A stretch of 64,000 nucleotides of DNA from Clostridia bacterium (GCA_030625885.1 DAOUPZ010000007.1:1-64000), one strand, 5' to 3'. Positions 9,819-19,040 are shown, counted from the first letter of the stretch. Made by a program: numbers and translations. The notes: generated by a model from the letters alone, not told the origin.

Positions 9819-11513
9819 TCATTTACAAACAGCGATATCTTCGCCAACTTCAGGTTCATTTTTTTCATGCTTAATCAGTTGAATAAAACAGGCTGCTATT
9901 TCAGGATCATATAAGGTTCCCGAACAACGCTCTAACTCATCTAGAACTTGATCTATCGAGAATATCTTTTGGTAAGGCCGGTTAGAAATCATCGCATCAT
10001 AACTATCAACCACTCTAATAATTCTCGATAGACTGAAAATATTTTTACCTTTAATCCCATCTGGATAACCTGAACCGTCATAATTCTCGTGATGCTGCAA
10101 AATAATATTTGCAACAGGCTGCAAGTTTTTAACGGCTTTTACAATATCACTTCCCCATTTAGGATGTTGTTTAAGTATATGCCATTCTTCTTCACTAAGC
10201 GCTTCTGTTTTATTAAGAATCTCTCGATCGATCTCGATCTTACCAATATCATGTAAAAATGCAGCATATCTCAACAACTGAATTTCTTTTTCCCCAATGC
10301 CTATTTCTTTTGCTAATTTAATTGAATATTCAGTCACTCTTTCAGAATGCCCATAGGTATAGCGATCCTTAGCATTAATGACTGAAAGCAAGGTATATAT
10401 TGAACTCAGAAGCTCTTCTTCACTTTCGTTAACTTCAAGATTATCAAATACAGAAAAGTATAATTCCACTTTATTTTTATTTAAACACTTTGCTCTATAA
10501 AGGGCTTGGTCAGCATATTTTATCAATTCTTTTATCGTTTTTGCATGTACAGGAGACGTAGCAACCCCACAGGATATGGTTATTTTACCGCCCGGTTGAT
10601 ACTGTCCACCCAAAAAGCTATGCTGACTCACTTTCAATCGAATTTCTTCCGCAATTTTCAGTGCTGTCTCACTATCACAATTGGGTAAAACCACAGCAAA
10701 TTCTTCTCCGCCATATCGAGCACTGAAACCTTTTCCTTTTACAGTATCTTGCAAAATATCCCCCATAAAACTCAGTACCTGATCGCCTGCTAAGTGACCA
10801 TAACTATCATTATAGTGTTTAAAGTAATCTATATCTATGAAAAGTAACGACAGAGGCTTTTGCTCAGAAACCAAACTGAAATACACTTTGATTTTTTCTT
10901 GAAAATAGCGGTGATTATATAGCCCTGTCAGTATATCAATGTTTGCTATTTTAATTAATTCTTGTCTATATTTATTCTCTAAATCCATTTGAGATCCAAT
11001 AAACCAACCCAAAATATACATCACACTCATTAATATTAGATTAGATTCAAAGGTATAAAAAATAGATGCTTGAGGATTATATTTATAAATAAACAAAATT
11101 ACACTACAAACTGTAGCCATGATCAATCCTGGCATTTTCCCTAAAATTGAAGCCGTAATTATGATGGGTAACAGAAGAATTGCCTCTGTATAATACCCTA
11201 TGTCCCCTACAATGAACAACATTAAAACGACGATTAATAATAGGAAACTAACATATAACAAATCTACTAAAGATAAAAAACTCGCCTTCTTAACCAATTG
11301 GAATCTCATATTGTATAAAACAATGGCTCCAAACCCCAATAAATTAATCAATAAGAAAAACCGGATGTTTATTACAGGATATATGTTTCCTACATATAAA
11401 TTTTTACCCAAAATAAGCGCAAGCATAATCACAATTAGTGATAATATATGTGTCGTCGTAACATAATCATTTAATTTTTCCTGTCTTTGTTTTTCGTTTT
11501 GACCTATACTCAA
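9819..11513 (-). CDS. Membrane diguanylate cyclase / HD-GYP phosphodiesterase (c-di-GMP turnover)
   Basis: 564 residues from a TTG start with GGAGTG upstream. About 180 N-terminal residues hold roughly six hydrophobic segments (membrane sensor). A GGDEF domain follows (about 190-350), with NIDILTGLYNHRYF at its start and an intact RYGGEEF active loop near 267; no RxxD inhibitory site lies five residues upstream. An HD-GYP domain completes it (about 370-540), with HDIGKIE and DGSGYPDG intact. GGDEF makes c-di-GMP from two GTP and HD-GYP hydrolyses it, so the protein may do both or be a switch. It lies 61 bases downstream of agrD on the same strand, with a terminator between, so any coupling to the Agr cassette would need readthrough. 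Confidence 0.92.
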   Translation of the reverse strand: MSIGQNEKQRQEKLNDYVTTTHILSLIVIMLALILGKNLYVGNIYPVINIRFFLLINLLGFGAIVLYNMRFQLVKKASFLSLVDLLYVSFLLLIVVLMLFIVGDIGYYTEAILLLPIIITASILGKMPGLIMATVCSVILFIYKYNPQASIFYTFESNLILMSVMYILGWFIGSQMDLENKYRQELIKIANIDILTGLYNHRYFQEKIKVYFSLVSEQKPLSLLFIDIDYFKHYNDSYGHLAGDQVLSFMGDILQDTVKGKGFSARYGGEEFAVVLPNCDSETALKIAEEIRLKVSQHSFLGGQYQPGGKITISCGVATSPVHAKTIKELIKYADQALYRAKCLNKNKVELYFSVFDNLEVNESEEELLSSIYTLLSVINAKDRYTYGHSERVTEYSIKLAKEIGIGEKEIQLLRYAAFLHDIGKIEIDREILNKTEALSEEEWHILKQHPKWGSDIVKAVKNLQPVANIILQHHENYDGSGYPDGIKGKNIFSLSRIIRVVDSYDAMISNRPYQKIFSIDQVLDELERCSGTLYDPEIAACFIQLIKHEKNEPEVGEDIAVCK

Positions 11514-11535
11514 AAGAATTCACTCCTACAAGACT

Positions 11536-11572
11536 ATGCTAAAGCAAAAAGAGGTGGAAATTCCACCCCCTT
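11536..11572 (-). terminator. Terminator after agrD
   Basis: On the minus strand GGGGTGGAATTTCCACCTC is followed by TTTTT. The GGTGG/CCACC stem and T-run fit an intrinsic terminator closing the Agr cassette. Confidence 0.65.
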
Positions 11573-11574
11573 AA

Positions 11575-11706
11575 CTATTTTCTCAATGATTCAGGTACCT
11601 CAGGTTGATACTGTGAAATTAAACATGCTGAGGCGGATGAAATGTTCGCAATAAACACCAAGGCAACAATTGCAAACCCAAATAAGCTATAGTATAGTTT
11701 CTTCAT
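11575..11706 (-). CDS. agrD: AgrD-like cyclic-lactone autoinducer peptide precursor
   Basis: A 43-residue precursor too short for most gene callers. The ATG at 11706 follows GGAGGTGAAAGAATT. The N-terminus is an amphipathic/hydrophobic leader (KKLYYSLFGFAIVALVF). The core reads SASACLISQYQ, and the tail is the conserved acidic recognition segment PEVPESLRK. The SASAC...PxxPESL pattern is characteristic of clostridial cyclic-lactone autoinducers: AgrB cleaves before the tail and the core Cys closes a thiolactone ring. It lies 16 bases downstream of agrB. The exact ring residues cannot be read from sequence; the single Cys in the core is the likely ring-forming residue. Confidence 0.92.
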   Translation of the reverse strand: MKKLYYSLFGFAIVALVFIANISSASACLISQYQPEVPESLRK

Positions 11707-11722
11707 AATTCTTTCACCTCCT

Positions 11723-12358
11723 TTATTTTTTTAAATCTATTTGATCAATCAAATTCATAAACCAATGTCCTAACTTGCTAATAATGAAGCTTACCCACAG
11801 AACACTTAAGACTAAATATTGTTGTATTTCTGAGGAATTAATCCAAGTACTTTGCCGTAATAAAATTACGATTATTGTTATTATAGTAATAGCCAACAAT
11901 GATAATGATTTCAGCTTTTTCCTCCGATCAGGCGATATAATCGGTGCAGCAGGTGTATCCACGGGTGCTAAAAGACTGATTGATATGATTCCCACAAGCA
12001 TAGCAATCACGTCTAAAACATCTGTATAATTTTGATTAAACCCTGATATATGCTTTCCCAGCAGTGCTAATAAAGGAAATATAGCAATTGTTACCATGGC
12101 ACATCGCCATGGTGACTTAGAATGAGCACCTCCTGCAGTATGCCTAAACACAGCAACGGTTATTAAACAAATAACCGTTCCTTGCCACACACCCAAGAGC
12201 CATCCCAATGCAAGTGTCACCATAACATTGATTAAGTTAATGATTAGAATTTCAATGGCATACGTTATGATGACTTCTTTTTCTGAAGAAAGTCCAGTTC
12301 TAGCAGATAAGTGACTCGCCAAACGTTTGCTGATGTTTAAATAACTCAAAATTTCCAC
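11723..12358 (-). CDS. agrB: AgrB-like peptide-processing membrane protease
   Basis: About 211 residues. The longest frame begins at 12451, but those extra residues overlap the upstream gene. GTG at 12358 (or TTG at 12349) places the start at the familiar AgrB N-terminus, ILSYLNISKRLASHLSARTG. The catalytic pair is visible as His in RHTAGGAHSKSPWRC and the Cys that follows. Several hydrophobic segments span the rest. AgrB removes the C-terminal tail of AgrD and helps cyclise the peptide. The start overlaps the end of the preceding membrane gene, suggesting translational coupling. No agrC or agrA gene is in the window. Confidence 0.9.
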   Translation of the reverse strand: MEILSYLNISKRLASHLSARTGLSSEKEVIITYAIEILIINLINVMVTLALGWLLGVWQGTVICLITVAVFRHTAGGAHSKSPWRCAMVTIAIFPLLALLGKHISGFNQNYTDVLDVIAMLVGIISISLLAPVDTPAAPIISPDRRKKLKSLSLLAITIITIIVILLRQSTWINSSEIQQYLVLSVLWVSFIISKLGHWFMNLIDQIDLKK

Positions 12359-12807
12359 GCACCTTGAACCGGTTTTAGTATCCTCGAAACAAATACAGCC
12401 AATAAATTGATCATCATAACCTGAATAAATCCTAATAATTTCCATGACCAATCTTTAGAGATCATTTCACTGAGCTCCAATTTGGTAAAAGCTAAAAAAA
12501 TCTCATTAATAAGTAATTCCAAGATTGCCAACACAACAACACTTACAATCACAACAATAAAGCTTTTTGAAGAACTTAGATGCGTTGCTTTGACTAAAAA
12601 AATTGCTAACAATAAAACACCAGCAATCGTATGTAACCCAAAAGTAACCGGTAAAAGCCTAACAAAATAAACAACTGAAGCCAGTACCGTTCCTACGAGT
12701 AAGATTCGACCCCAACGCAAAGGAACACGAGCTAATGCTAAAGACAAAGCAAATACCCCCATCATTTCAGGTATCCCTTGTAAAAGAAATAATAAAATAT
12801 GCATCAT
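12346..12807 (-). CDS. Small five-helix membrane protein upstream of agrB, resembling a detached GHKL-kinase sensor domain
   Basis: 153 residues from an ATG with GAAGGAG upstream at good spacing. It is almost entirely hydrophobic, with about five membrane segments (FLLQGIPEMMGVFALSLALA, VLLLAIFLVKA, SFIVVIVSVVVLAILELLIN and others). It ends in a short basic tail with no kinase or output domain. In my judgement it resembles the N-terminal membrane domain of clostridial peptide-sensing histidine kinases, but this is from memory of family character, not a search. The stop overlaps the agrB start, so the three genes form one operon. A role in sensing or exporting the peptide is inference. Confidence 0.65.
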   Translation of the reverse strand: MMHILLFLLQGIPEMMGVFALSLALARVPLRWGRILLVGTVLASVVYFVRLLPVTFGLHTIAGVLLLAIFLVKATHLSSSKSFIVVIVSVVVLAILELLINEIFLAFTKLELSEMISKDWSWKLLGFIQVMMINLLAVFVSRILKPVQGAWKF

Positions 12808-13133
12808 TTTCCAATCTCCTTCAATTATATATGAATATAGGTACAAAACCTATTAAAAATCTTCGACACAATTCGCCAAAATCCTTTAAGTTAAGCTATA
12901 CTCTATCATTTTCTCAATTCTCTTATAACGATCTATGAGATACATTAAGATATTATGACATTCTTTGGATAAAAAAACTTATTAACTGCCTACCCTTAAA
13001 GCATATACTTCAAAATCTCAATCATAATTTCCTGCACATTATAAGAAAATCACAGGACGGATTCACATAAAAAACGATATGTTTTTGATACGCCCCAAAC
13101 CCTTGATTTTATTGATTACCAAAAACGCACAAA
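12808..13133. other. AT-rich intergenic region, promoter side of the Agr cassette
   Basis: No convincing gene. It is AT-rich with short ORFs only, and must contain the minus-strand promoter of the Agr operon, but I cannot single out a reliable -35/-10 pair. Confidence 0.4.
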
Positions 13134-13162
13134 AAAACAGCTGTAAAAACACAGCTGCTTTC
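13134..13162 (-). terminator. Terminator of the zinc-ribbon gene
   Basis: On the minus strand CAGCTGTGTTTTTACAGCTG is followed by seven T, seven bases after the stop of the gene. Confidence 0.8.
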
Positions 13163-13168
13163 TAAAAA

Positions 13169-13372
13169 TTAATATTTTTTAATTCTAGGAGAGTTAAATC
13201 CTCCTTGATCATCTGACCGTCTATTATTACGTTGTGCTTTTCTAGCATCTCTGCATTTCTTACATCTTATAGGTTCATTTTCAAACCCTTTTTCAGCATA
13301 AAATTGTTGTTCCCCTTCTGTAAATACAAAATCTTCTCCGCAATCCTTACAAGTAATTGTTTTATCTGCCAT
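13169..13372 (-). CDS. Small CxxC zinc-ribbon protein (zf-trcl type)
   Basis: 67 residues. The ATG at 13372 is preferred: GGGAGGTG lies six bases upstream, whereas the earlier in-frame GTG is inside that site. Two CxxC knuckles are clear (CKDCGEDF and CKKCRDARK), separated by TEGEQQFYAEKGFENEPIRC, matching the probable-zinc-ribbon family widespread in Clostridia. The C-terminus is basic (RKAQRNNRRS), compatible with nucleic acid contact. The biological role of this family is not established. Confidence 0.85.
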   Translation of the reverse strand: MADKTITCKDCGEDFVFTEGEQQFYAEKGFENEPIRCKKCRDARKAQRNNRRSDDQGGFNSPRIKKY

Positions 13373-13631
13373 TATTTTCACCTCCCTAATCTTTTCTAGA
13401 CACTAAAATATTCATTAAAAAATTGCAGCCATCTTCTCTATGATTAGGAAGGATGATTTTTATACCATTTTTGTAATGAAATTCTCTTTTTAAATATATC
13501 ATTATACTCATTAATATTCAAGCACTTTAAAGAATATTATCATAACACTTTTAAATTTTTATTTTTAAAAATTACCATTTTCATAGTATAATAATTTTAA
13601 AGAAATTTATCATGAAAGGTGTTGACAAACC

Positions 13632-14267
13632 ATGAATTTTTTAATCATATCCAATGGCGCCTTCCTCAATCAAGCCGCTTTTGAAAAACTTAAAGCTGCA
13701 GCAGACTGCATCATTTGCGTTGATGGCGGAAGCCACATGGCCTACCATTACAACACAATTCCAGATATCATTATCGGCGATTTAGATTCCATAAGACAAT
13801 CTGTTTATCAGTTCTATGTTGAAAAGAAAGTGCCTTTCAAAAGATTCCCAGCAGAAAAAGATCAGACAGATACCCAAATTGCGATAGAATATGCTCTAGA
13901 AAATGGCGCCACAAATTTAACTCTAATCGGCTGTACAGGAACCCGATTGGATCACACCCTTGCTAATATTTCTTTGCTGACTTATATACACAAACAAGGT
14001 TGTTCTGCCTGGATCATTGATAACCATAATGAAATCACTTTGATGGAAAATCATCTGGATATCAAAGGAAAACCAGGTGATTTTGTCTCCCTTCTTCCTC
14101 TAACAGAACATGTTGATAGTATTACCCTTACGGGATTTAAATATTCCTTAAAAGATGGTTTTATGATTTGGGGAAATCCCTATGGGGTTAGCAACGAACT
14201 GCTACAGGAAAAAGGAACCATTCGCGCCGAAAATGGATTGTTATTGGTCATTAAGGCCAGAGATTAA
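13632..14267 (+). CDS. thiN: Thiamine pyrophosphokinase
   Basis: 211 residues. It transfers pyrophosphate from ATP to thiamine, giving thiamine diphosphate. Family motifs are complete: CVDGGSHMAYHY, IIGDLDSI, the catalytic-region KDQTDTQIAIEYAL and GCTGTRLDHTLANI. The length fits ThiN. The start ATG has only a weak AAAGGTG site. The next gene follows after 17 bases and may be co-transcribed. No TPP riboswitch is visible upstream. Confidence 0.93.
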   Translation: MNFLIISNGAFLNQAAFEKLKAAADCIICVDGGSHMAYHYNTIPDIIIGDLDSIRQSVYQFYVEKKVPFKRFPAEKDQTDTQIAIEYALENGATNLTLIGCTGTRLDHTLANISLLTYIHKQGCSAWIIDNHNEITLMENHLDIKGKPGDFVSLLPLTEHVDSITLTGFKYSLKDGFMIWGNPYGVSNELLQEKGTIRAENGLLLVIKARD

Positions 14268-14284
14268 AAGGAGGTGTATTAAAC

Positions 14285-14476
14285 ATGTATAAGAAACTTA
14301 AAAAAGGGGATCGCGTTGTACATCAAGGACGTGGTACGGGAACATTTGTTGCTTATGAAAAAGAAGGATGTGAAAGTCCTAAAGACAGCGCTTATGTTCA
14401 ATTTGATTTAGATGACAATATCCCCGGTAAAACACGGCTTATTACAGCAGGTCTGCTTAAGAAAATAAAAGATTAA
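14285..14476 (+). CDS. Small conserved-type protein with KGDRVVHQGRGTG motif
   Basis: 63 residues with GGAGGTG upstream. I do not recognise a characterised family. The N-terminal KKGDRVVHQGRGTGTFVAYE resembles the beta-rich opening of CarD/DUF3553-type modules, which bind RNA polymerase or nucleic acid, but the protein is too short for CarD. It sits 17 bases after thiN and before a strong terminator, so it is probably in the thiN transcript. Confidence 0.7.
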   Translation: MYKKLKKGDRVVHQGRGTGTFVAYEKEGCESPKDSAYVQFDLDDNIPGKTRLITAGLLKKIKD

Positions 14477-14503
14477 GGCATAAATATTTTATCAATCACA
14501 ATA

Positions 14504-14545
14504 TCAAAAGTGGCATGTCAATTACTTTGACATGCCACTTTTTTG
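14504..14545. terminator. Strong bidirectional terminator
   Basis: AAAAGTGGCATGTCA and TGACATGCCACTTTT form a 15-bp perfect stem between convergent genes, with T-runs on both strands. Confidence 0.9.
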
Positions 14546-14600
14546 ACTTTGTGATCGTTCTTTACCCTTTATTTTTGACTAAAACAATCCTATGTTATCT

Positions 14601-16634
14601 TTACATTTTAAATTTACCGACCTGCTTCTGCAGTTCCTCCGCCATTTGCGCCAGACTCTGGCTGCTCGCAGCAATCTCTTCTATGGAGGCCATCTGCTCC
14701 TGAGTGGCTGAAGCGGCCTGCTGCGCACCAGCCGCGCTCTCTTCTGTAATGTTAGCTATATTATCTACAGCAGCTACGATTTGCTGGGAACCGGCAGACA
14801 TCTCTTGTAGCTGAATGGCTGCTCCTGCACTAGCAACTGCAATGTTATCCACTGTTGTAATAATCTCGTCAAACGTCTTTCCAGTTTCCATAATTGCGCT
14901 GGATCCTTCTGATACGACTTCCGCTCCGCTATTCATTAAATCAACTGTTTTATCCGTTTCCTGCTGCACCTGAGCAATAAGTTGTGCAATTTGACCAGCA
15001 GCACTACTAGATTCTTCCGCAAGTTTTCTCACTTCATCCGCTACTACTGCAAAACCGCGGCCCTGTTCTCCGGCTCTGGCAGCCTCTATCGCTGCATTAA
15101 GGGCTAAAAGATTGGTTTGATCAGCAATACCTGTAATAACCTCGACAATCTTGCCAATTTCTTTGGAGTTTTCTCCTAATGCTTTTGTTGCATCCGCAGA
15201 TTCTTTTACCGTTCGCTGTGCTTCTTCCATCGTCTCAATAGCCTTATCAACTGCTTGCTTCCCTTTTTGCGATGCCTCTCCCGCTTTCCTTCCAGCTTCG
15301 TTTGCTTCCTGAGCCCCTTCAGCAACTTGCTGAATAGTTGCTGCCATTTGATTGATTGTAACAGAAGTTTGTTCGACCATAGTTGCTTGCTCGGTTGCCC
15401 CTTTTGCCAATTCATCCACTGTTTGCGTCATTTGCTCGGCCATCGAAGTGGTTTGCTGAGCCGAAGCTGACATCTGCTGGGATGATGCACCTAAACTTTC
15501 TGTAGCATGACCCACATGATTGATGAGTTGCCTTAGATTATCTACCATCTTAATAAAAACTTGTCCTAGTTGACCCACTTCATCATGGGTCTTGACCTTA
15601 ACCGCTGCTGTCAGATCACCCTCGCTAATCATTTCTGCTGCCTGCATCAATTCTTTTAGCGGCGCAACCATTTTCCGTGAGAAACCGATAGCAACAAAGA
15701 AAATTATGATCGCTGCAATAATCGTAAGCATCATAAGGAAATTACGCAGTTGTTTAACATCTTTAAAGAAAAGTTCGTCGTCATTAGGCGCATTAACGCC
15801 AATGGACCACCCCGTCACTTCAATAGGCGCATAACCTAAATGCTTGCTTACCCCTTTATATAGATCAATATCATTTCCTGTTTTTCCATCCACCATATCC
15901 TGCGTAATTTGTTTAGAATGGTCATTATCCGTTACAAAAGCGTTTTCCGCTTCATTCAGAACTATCTCTTGTACAGGATGCGCGAGAAAAGTCCCTTTTT
16001 GATCAATTAGATAGGCATATCCTCTTGCCCCTACTTCAATACTTAAAATACCATTTGTTATTTTATCCAAAGAAACCGCACCAACTAAAGCCCCTATGCC
16101 GTGCCCGAAATCATCTTTAAGCGGGGCAGCAATATAAAAAGCAGGTTTACCACTAAGCTTAGATATCGTGACATCCGATATATAAGCATTTCCTTTCATG
16201 GCTTCCTGAAAATATTCTCTTTGGCTAACATCCAATCCAATACCGGATGCACTGCTATGATGATCAATCATCCCCTCACAATTAACTGTAAACATCGTTT
16301 CATAATTAGGGGATTTACTAACTTGACGCATTACATACTTATTGATCGCTTCATCAGTGGTCAACAGCGGTGGTGTTTGCGCTAATCCTTCAATATCGTC
16401 CTGCATGGCCAAAATCCAGTCGTTCAATCCTTTAGCTGTATCTTGAGCCCTGGACAATAATATATGATCCATACTTGTTAAAAGCGCTTTTTGCGCCTTG
16501 TTATAACTTAAGAATCCCGCTGCTCCCAATGGAATAAGAGAGATCAACAAGCAAATTGCTACTAATTTTGTACCAATTCCCATTCGGCGTTTTGCTTTTG
16601 TCTGAATACTTTTTTTACCTAAATTTTTTAACAT
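14601..16634 (-). CDS. Methyl-accepting chemotaxis protein (dCache receptor)
   Basis: About 677 residues from the ATG at 16634 (GGGGGG upstream; an ATG eight codons earlier is possible). Order: basic N-terminus, first membrane helix ([17 protein letters not shown]), a large extracellular dCache-like domain of about 250 residues, second membrane helix ([18 protein letters not shown]), HAMP, and a long cytoplasmic coiled coil with the conserved tip [20 protein letters not shown]. Cache domains bind small molecules directly; the ligand is unknown. The message is preceded by a c-di-GMP-I riboswitch and an intrinsic terminator. It is closely similar to the receptor at 22888-24930, differing mainly in the sensor region. 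Confidence 0.95.
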   Translation of the reverse strand: MLKNLGKKSIQTKAKRRMGIGTKLVAICLLISLIPLGAAGFLSYNKAQKALLTSMDHILLSRAQDTAKGLNDWILAMQDDIEGLAQTPPLLTTDEAINKYVMRQVSKSPNYETMFTVNCEGMIDHHSSASGIGLDVSQREYFQEAMKGNAYISDVTISKLSGKPAFYIAAPLKDDFGHGIGALVGAVSLDKITNGILSIEVGARGYAYLIDQKGTFLAHPVQEIVLNEAENAFVTDNDHSKQITQDMVDGKTGNDIDLYKGVSKHLGYAPIEVTGWSIGVNAPNDDELFFKDVKQLRNFLMMLTIIAAIIIFFVAIGFSRKMVAPLKELMQAAEMISEGDLTAAVKVKTHDEVGQLGQVFIKMVDNLRQLINHVGHATESLGASSQQMSASAQQTTSMAEQMTQTVDELAKGATEQATMVEQTSVTINQMAATIQQVAEGAQEANEAGRKAGEASQKGKQAVDKAIETMEEAQRTVKESADATKALGENSKEIGKIVEVITGIADQTNLLALNAAIEAARAGEQGRGFAVVADEVRKLAEESSSAAGQIAQLIAQVQQETDKTVDLMNSGAEVVSEGSSAIMETGKTFDEIITTVDNIAVASAGAAIQLQEMSAGSQQIVAAVDNIANITEESAAGAQQAASATQEQMASIEEIAASSQSLAQMAEELQKQVGKFKM

Positions 16635-16738
16635 AAGTCCATGCCCCCCAGCCATCATTTATAATTGCAAAAATTCACTTTGCTTGCCTTAATGCCCCCT
16701 TTCATGATTAACCTTTTTAAAATAAATTATTGAAGTAA

Positions 16739-16783
16739 TAAAAAAAAACCACTGCAAAAGTAGGTTTAATCCATTTTTGCAGT
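16739..16783 (-). terminator. Riboswitch-associated intrinsic terminator
   Basis: On the minus strand ACTGCAAAA pairs with TTTTGCAGT (loop about 15 bases), followed by GG and a run of nine or more T. It starts right after the c-di-GMP-I aptamer and before the chemoreceptor gene, so ligand binding probably alters readthrough. Confidence 0.85.
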
Positions 16784-16875
16784 CCGGCGACCATAGTAGA
16801 TTTTCGTCATCATTGAATAACTTTAGGCCCGTAACTTTGCGCCCTCACCTTTCGATAAGTTTGCCTTTATCATAT
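16784..16875 (-). ncRNA. Cyclic-di-GMP-I (GEMM) riboswitch aptamer
   Basis: Read on the minus strand. It has the GEMM-I signature: GGCAAAC, a GAAA tetraloop hairpin (CTTATCGAAAGGTGAG), then GGGCGCAAAGTTACGGGCCT with the CCTAA tetraloop receptor. A second helix returns as CTATGGTCGCCGG, the position of the conserved TAGCCGG-like strand. Known GEMM-I riboswitches bind c-di-GMP and control motility, chemotaxis and adhesion genes. Here a terminator follows directly and the target is the chemoreceptor at 14601-16634. Whether c-di-GMP turns it on or off depends on an antiterminator pairing I have not modelled. Confidence 0.9.
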
Positions 16876-17216
16876 TGTTATGTAAATTCTTTATATTGTT
16901 CTATACAGATACATAATACATGATTATGACAAAAAGTAAAGTCGAAATATGTCAAATAAATAATATTTTTTATTTTTTTTTAAAAACAACTGGAATTATA
17001 TGCATTTAATATGCAATAATATACCATTTGCTGTATATTATGAATATTTATTCTTTTTTCTAATTACTTTAGTCTATACTCTGCAATAAAAATTTTGCAT
17101 TTAGAGTTACTCTTGCAAACCCACAATGCAAATTCATTATTGCATGATACATAGCTTAAAAACTTATTTATCTTTATTGACTTTTTTTCCTTTAAACAGT
17201 ATAATCAACCCAAAAG
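16876..17216. other. AT-rich divergent promoter region
   Basis: No gene seen. Contains the promoter of the riboswitch-controlled chemoreceptor (minus) and probably of the TetR operon (plus). TTGACT at 17177-17182 and TATAAT at 17200-17205, 17 bases apart, form a good sigma-A promoter for the TetR gene. Confidence 0.6.
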
Positions 17217-17230
17217 TGAGTACTTACTCA
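17217..17230. promoter_or_regulatory. TetR operator candidate
   Basis: TGAGTA-CT-TACTCA, a perfect 6-bp palindrome about ten bases after the TATAAT of the TetR promoter and 31 bases before the start codon. The site fits autorepression by the TetR protein; this is inferred. Confidence 0.65.
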
Positions 17231-17261
17231 TAAATATAGTCTCATAAAAAGGAGTGAGTGA

Positions 17262-17906
17262 ATGACCAGAAAAAAGTCTGATATCACACAGGAAACCATC
17301 CTAAAGGCAGCCATAAAAATCTTTTCCGAAAAAGGGTATTCTGCAGCAACCACGAGCGAAATTGCTAAAGAAGCAGGTGTCGCAGAAGGCACCATCTTTC
17401 GCTATTTTTCTAAAAAGAAAGATTTACTCTATCAAATCGCACAAAAAACAATCGATTTATTCAGTCATCATATCGCTTTCTCTACTTTGAAGGAAGTTCT
17501 TAAAGAAAACGAAACAAAAGATGCCAAAGTATTACTTAAAGCCTTGATCATGGATCGCATGATTCTCTTCGAACAATATTTTCCGTATATTAAAATCATC
17601 TTTTATGAAGCACAATTTCATGAAGATATTCAAGCAATGATTGACAAAAAAATTATAAAGAAAGGCTTTCTCTTAATGCAAGACGTTTTTACACAGCGAA
17701 CACTTGCCGGTGAGTTTAAAGCAATAGCTCCCAATGTTGCAACGCGCTCTCTGTTAGGCATGATTGTGGCTATGTTCTTACAGAAAAAATTTATTCCTTC
17801 CCATTACTTTACAAACGATCTGGAAGAGGAAATTGATATCATCATTGATATTTTCTTAAACGGAATAAGAAATACAGCCAGCGGCTGTATTTCAGTTGAC
17901 AGTTGA
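17262..17906 (+). CDS. TetR-family transcriptional regulator
   Basis: 214 residues. The N-terminal TetR helix-turn-helix is clear: ILKAAIKIFSEKGYSAATTS then EIAKEAGVAEGTIFRYF. The remaining 150 residues are the helical ligand and dimer domain, without a recognisable effector signature. GGAGTGAGTGA precedes the ATG. It heads an apparent operon with a membrane fusion protein and ABC exporter, so it probably represses efflux until an exported compound binds. A palindrome upstream suggests autoregulation. Confidence 0.93.
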   Translation: MTRKKSDITQETILKAAIKIFSEKGYSAATTSEIAKEAGVAEGTIFRYFSKKKDLLYQIAQKTIDLFSHHIAFSTLKEVLKENETKDAKVLLKALIMDRMILFEQYFPYIKIIFYEAQFHEDIQAMIDKKIIKKGFLLMQDVFTQRTLAGEFKAIAPNVATRSLLGMIVAMFLQKKFIPSHYFTNDLEEEIDIIIDIFLNGIRNTASGCISVDS

Positions 17907-17922
17907 CAATGGACAGTTGACA
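17893..17922 (+). repeat. Short heptanucleotide repeat tract (CAGTTGA-type)
   Basis: CAGTTGA, CAGTTGA, CAATGGA, CAGTTGA in exact 7-base register, overlapping the last codons of the TetR gene. The gene end has therefore been extended or replaced by repeat sequence (it encodes SVDS at the C-terminus). Confidence 0.75.
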
Positions 17923-18026
17923 TTTAAAAGATTAAAAAAATGACAAACAAAAAATAATCATTAAATTTTTTGGATTAAAACTGGGAGAGGGCAAAAATCC
18001 GTTAAAAATAATTTAGAGGTGATGTT

Positions 18027-19040
18027 ATGAAATTTAAATATTCATTACTCGCATTAATCATAACTTTACTGGTTTCAGGCTGCAATTTTAGCAATCATAA
18101 TGAGCAGCTTGTTTATACTGGGACGGTGGAAAGTGATGAAGTAGATTTGAAATCACAAATCACAGACAAAATCAATAAAATTCTCGTAAAGGAAGGAGAG
18201 AAAGTAAAAAAGGGAAATATCCTCATTGAGATCGATACGGAAGCACTAGAATTGGACTATAAAAAACTAGAAGCCAGTTTGACATTATCTCAGGCTAAAC
18301 TGGAAGACCTGCTCAGCGGTTCGAGAAAAGAAGAAATATTACAAGCAGAAGCAAATTTAAATAATATCGACAGCCTCCTAACAAACGCCCGGGATGAGTA
18401 TCATTATCGGCTAGAAAATTTTAGCAGACTGCAAGAATTATACACTCAAGGCGCGATCTCCAAACAACAATTAGATGACGTCAAAGCAATACTAGACCGT
18501 GCCACAGCATCGGTTGCCAGCTTTGAACAGCAATCTAAAGCCGCACAGGCACAATTGGATTTACGCTTAAACGGCCCCACGGAAAAACAGATACAAATGG
18601 TACAATCTGAGGTAGATATAAAAGAAGCAGAAATTGCGCGTTTAAAACATACCATTGATCGGGGAAAAATCATCTCCCCAATCAATGGCATTGTAAAAAG
18701 TTTAAATTATGAGGAAGGGGAACTGGTTGGAACAGGCAGCAATATAGCGACATTAACCGCTATTGATGATTTATGGATCAAAATTTTTGTTCCTGAAAAA
18801 ATGCTTCATAAGGTGGCTTTGGGGCAAACCATTCATTTATCTCTCCCATCCGCGGAAAATGATACCCTAACCGGTGAGATTACATACATAGCCTCTGAGG
18901 CTGAATTTACACCCAAAAATGTCGAATCAAAAGAAAATAAACAAGAGATGGTCTTTGAAGTGAAGATTAAAATTAAAGATCACAAACACCCCATAAAGCC
19001 AGGCATGCTGATTGATGTCCAACTGGATGGTGAACTGTAA
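18027..19040 (+). CDS. HlyD-family membrane fusion lipoprotein of an ABC exporter
   Basis: 337 residues with a lipoprotein signal (ALIITLLVSGCN; lipid Cys about residue 19). It shows the HlyD/YbhG arrangement: an N-terminal biotinyl-lipoyl-like half motif (KINKILVKEGEKVKKGNILI), a long coiled-coil hairpin (about 80-205), then the second half motif (KIISPINGIVKSLNYEEGEL) and a beta-barrel domain. It would bridge the ABC transporter to the outside of the cell. The stop codon overlaps the ATG of the ATPase by one base. Confidence 0.92.
   Translation: MKFKYSLLALIITLLVSGCNFSNHNEQLVYTGTVESDEVDLKSQITDKINKILVKEGEKVKKGNILIEIDTEALELDYKKLEASLTLSQAKLEDLLSGSRKEEILQAEANLNNIDSLLTNARDEYHYRLENFSRLQELYTQGAISKQQLDDVKAILDRATASVASFEQQSKAAQAQLDLRLNGPTEKQIQMVQSEVDIKEAEIARLKHTIDRGKIISPINGIVKSLNYEEGELVGTGSNIATLTAIDDLWIKIFVPEKMLHKVALGQTIHLSLPSAENDTLTGEITYIASEAEFTPKNVESKENKQEMVFEVKIKIKDHKHPIKPGMLIDVQLDGEL

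Noticed and set aside
12359-12451. N-terminal extension of AgrB to the ATG/GTG at 12451
   Set aside because: It lies within the upstream membrane gene in another frame and does not look like AgrB sequence.
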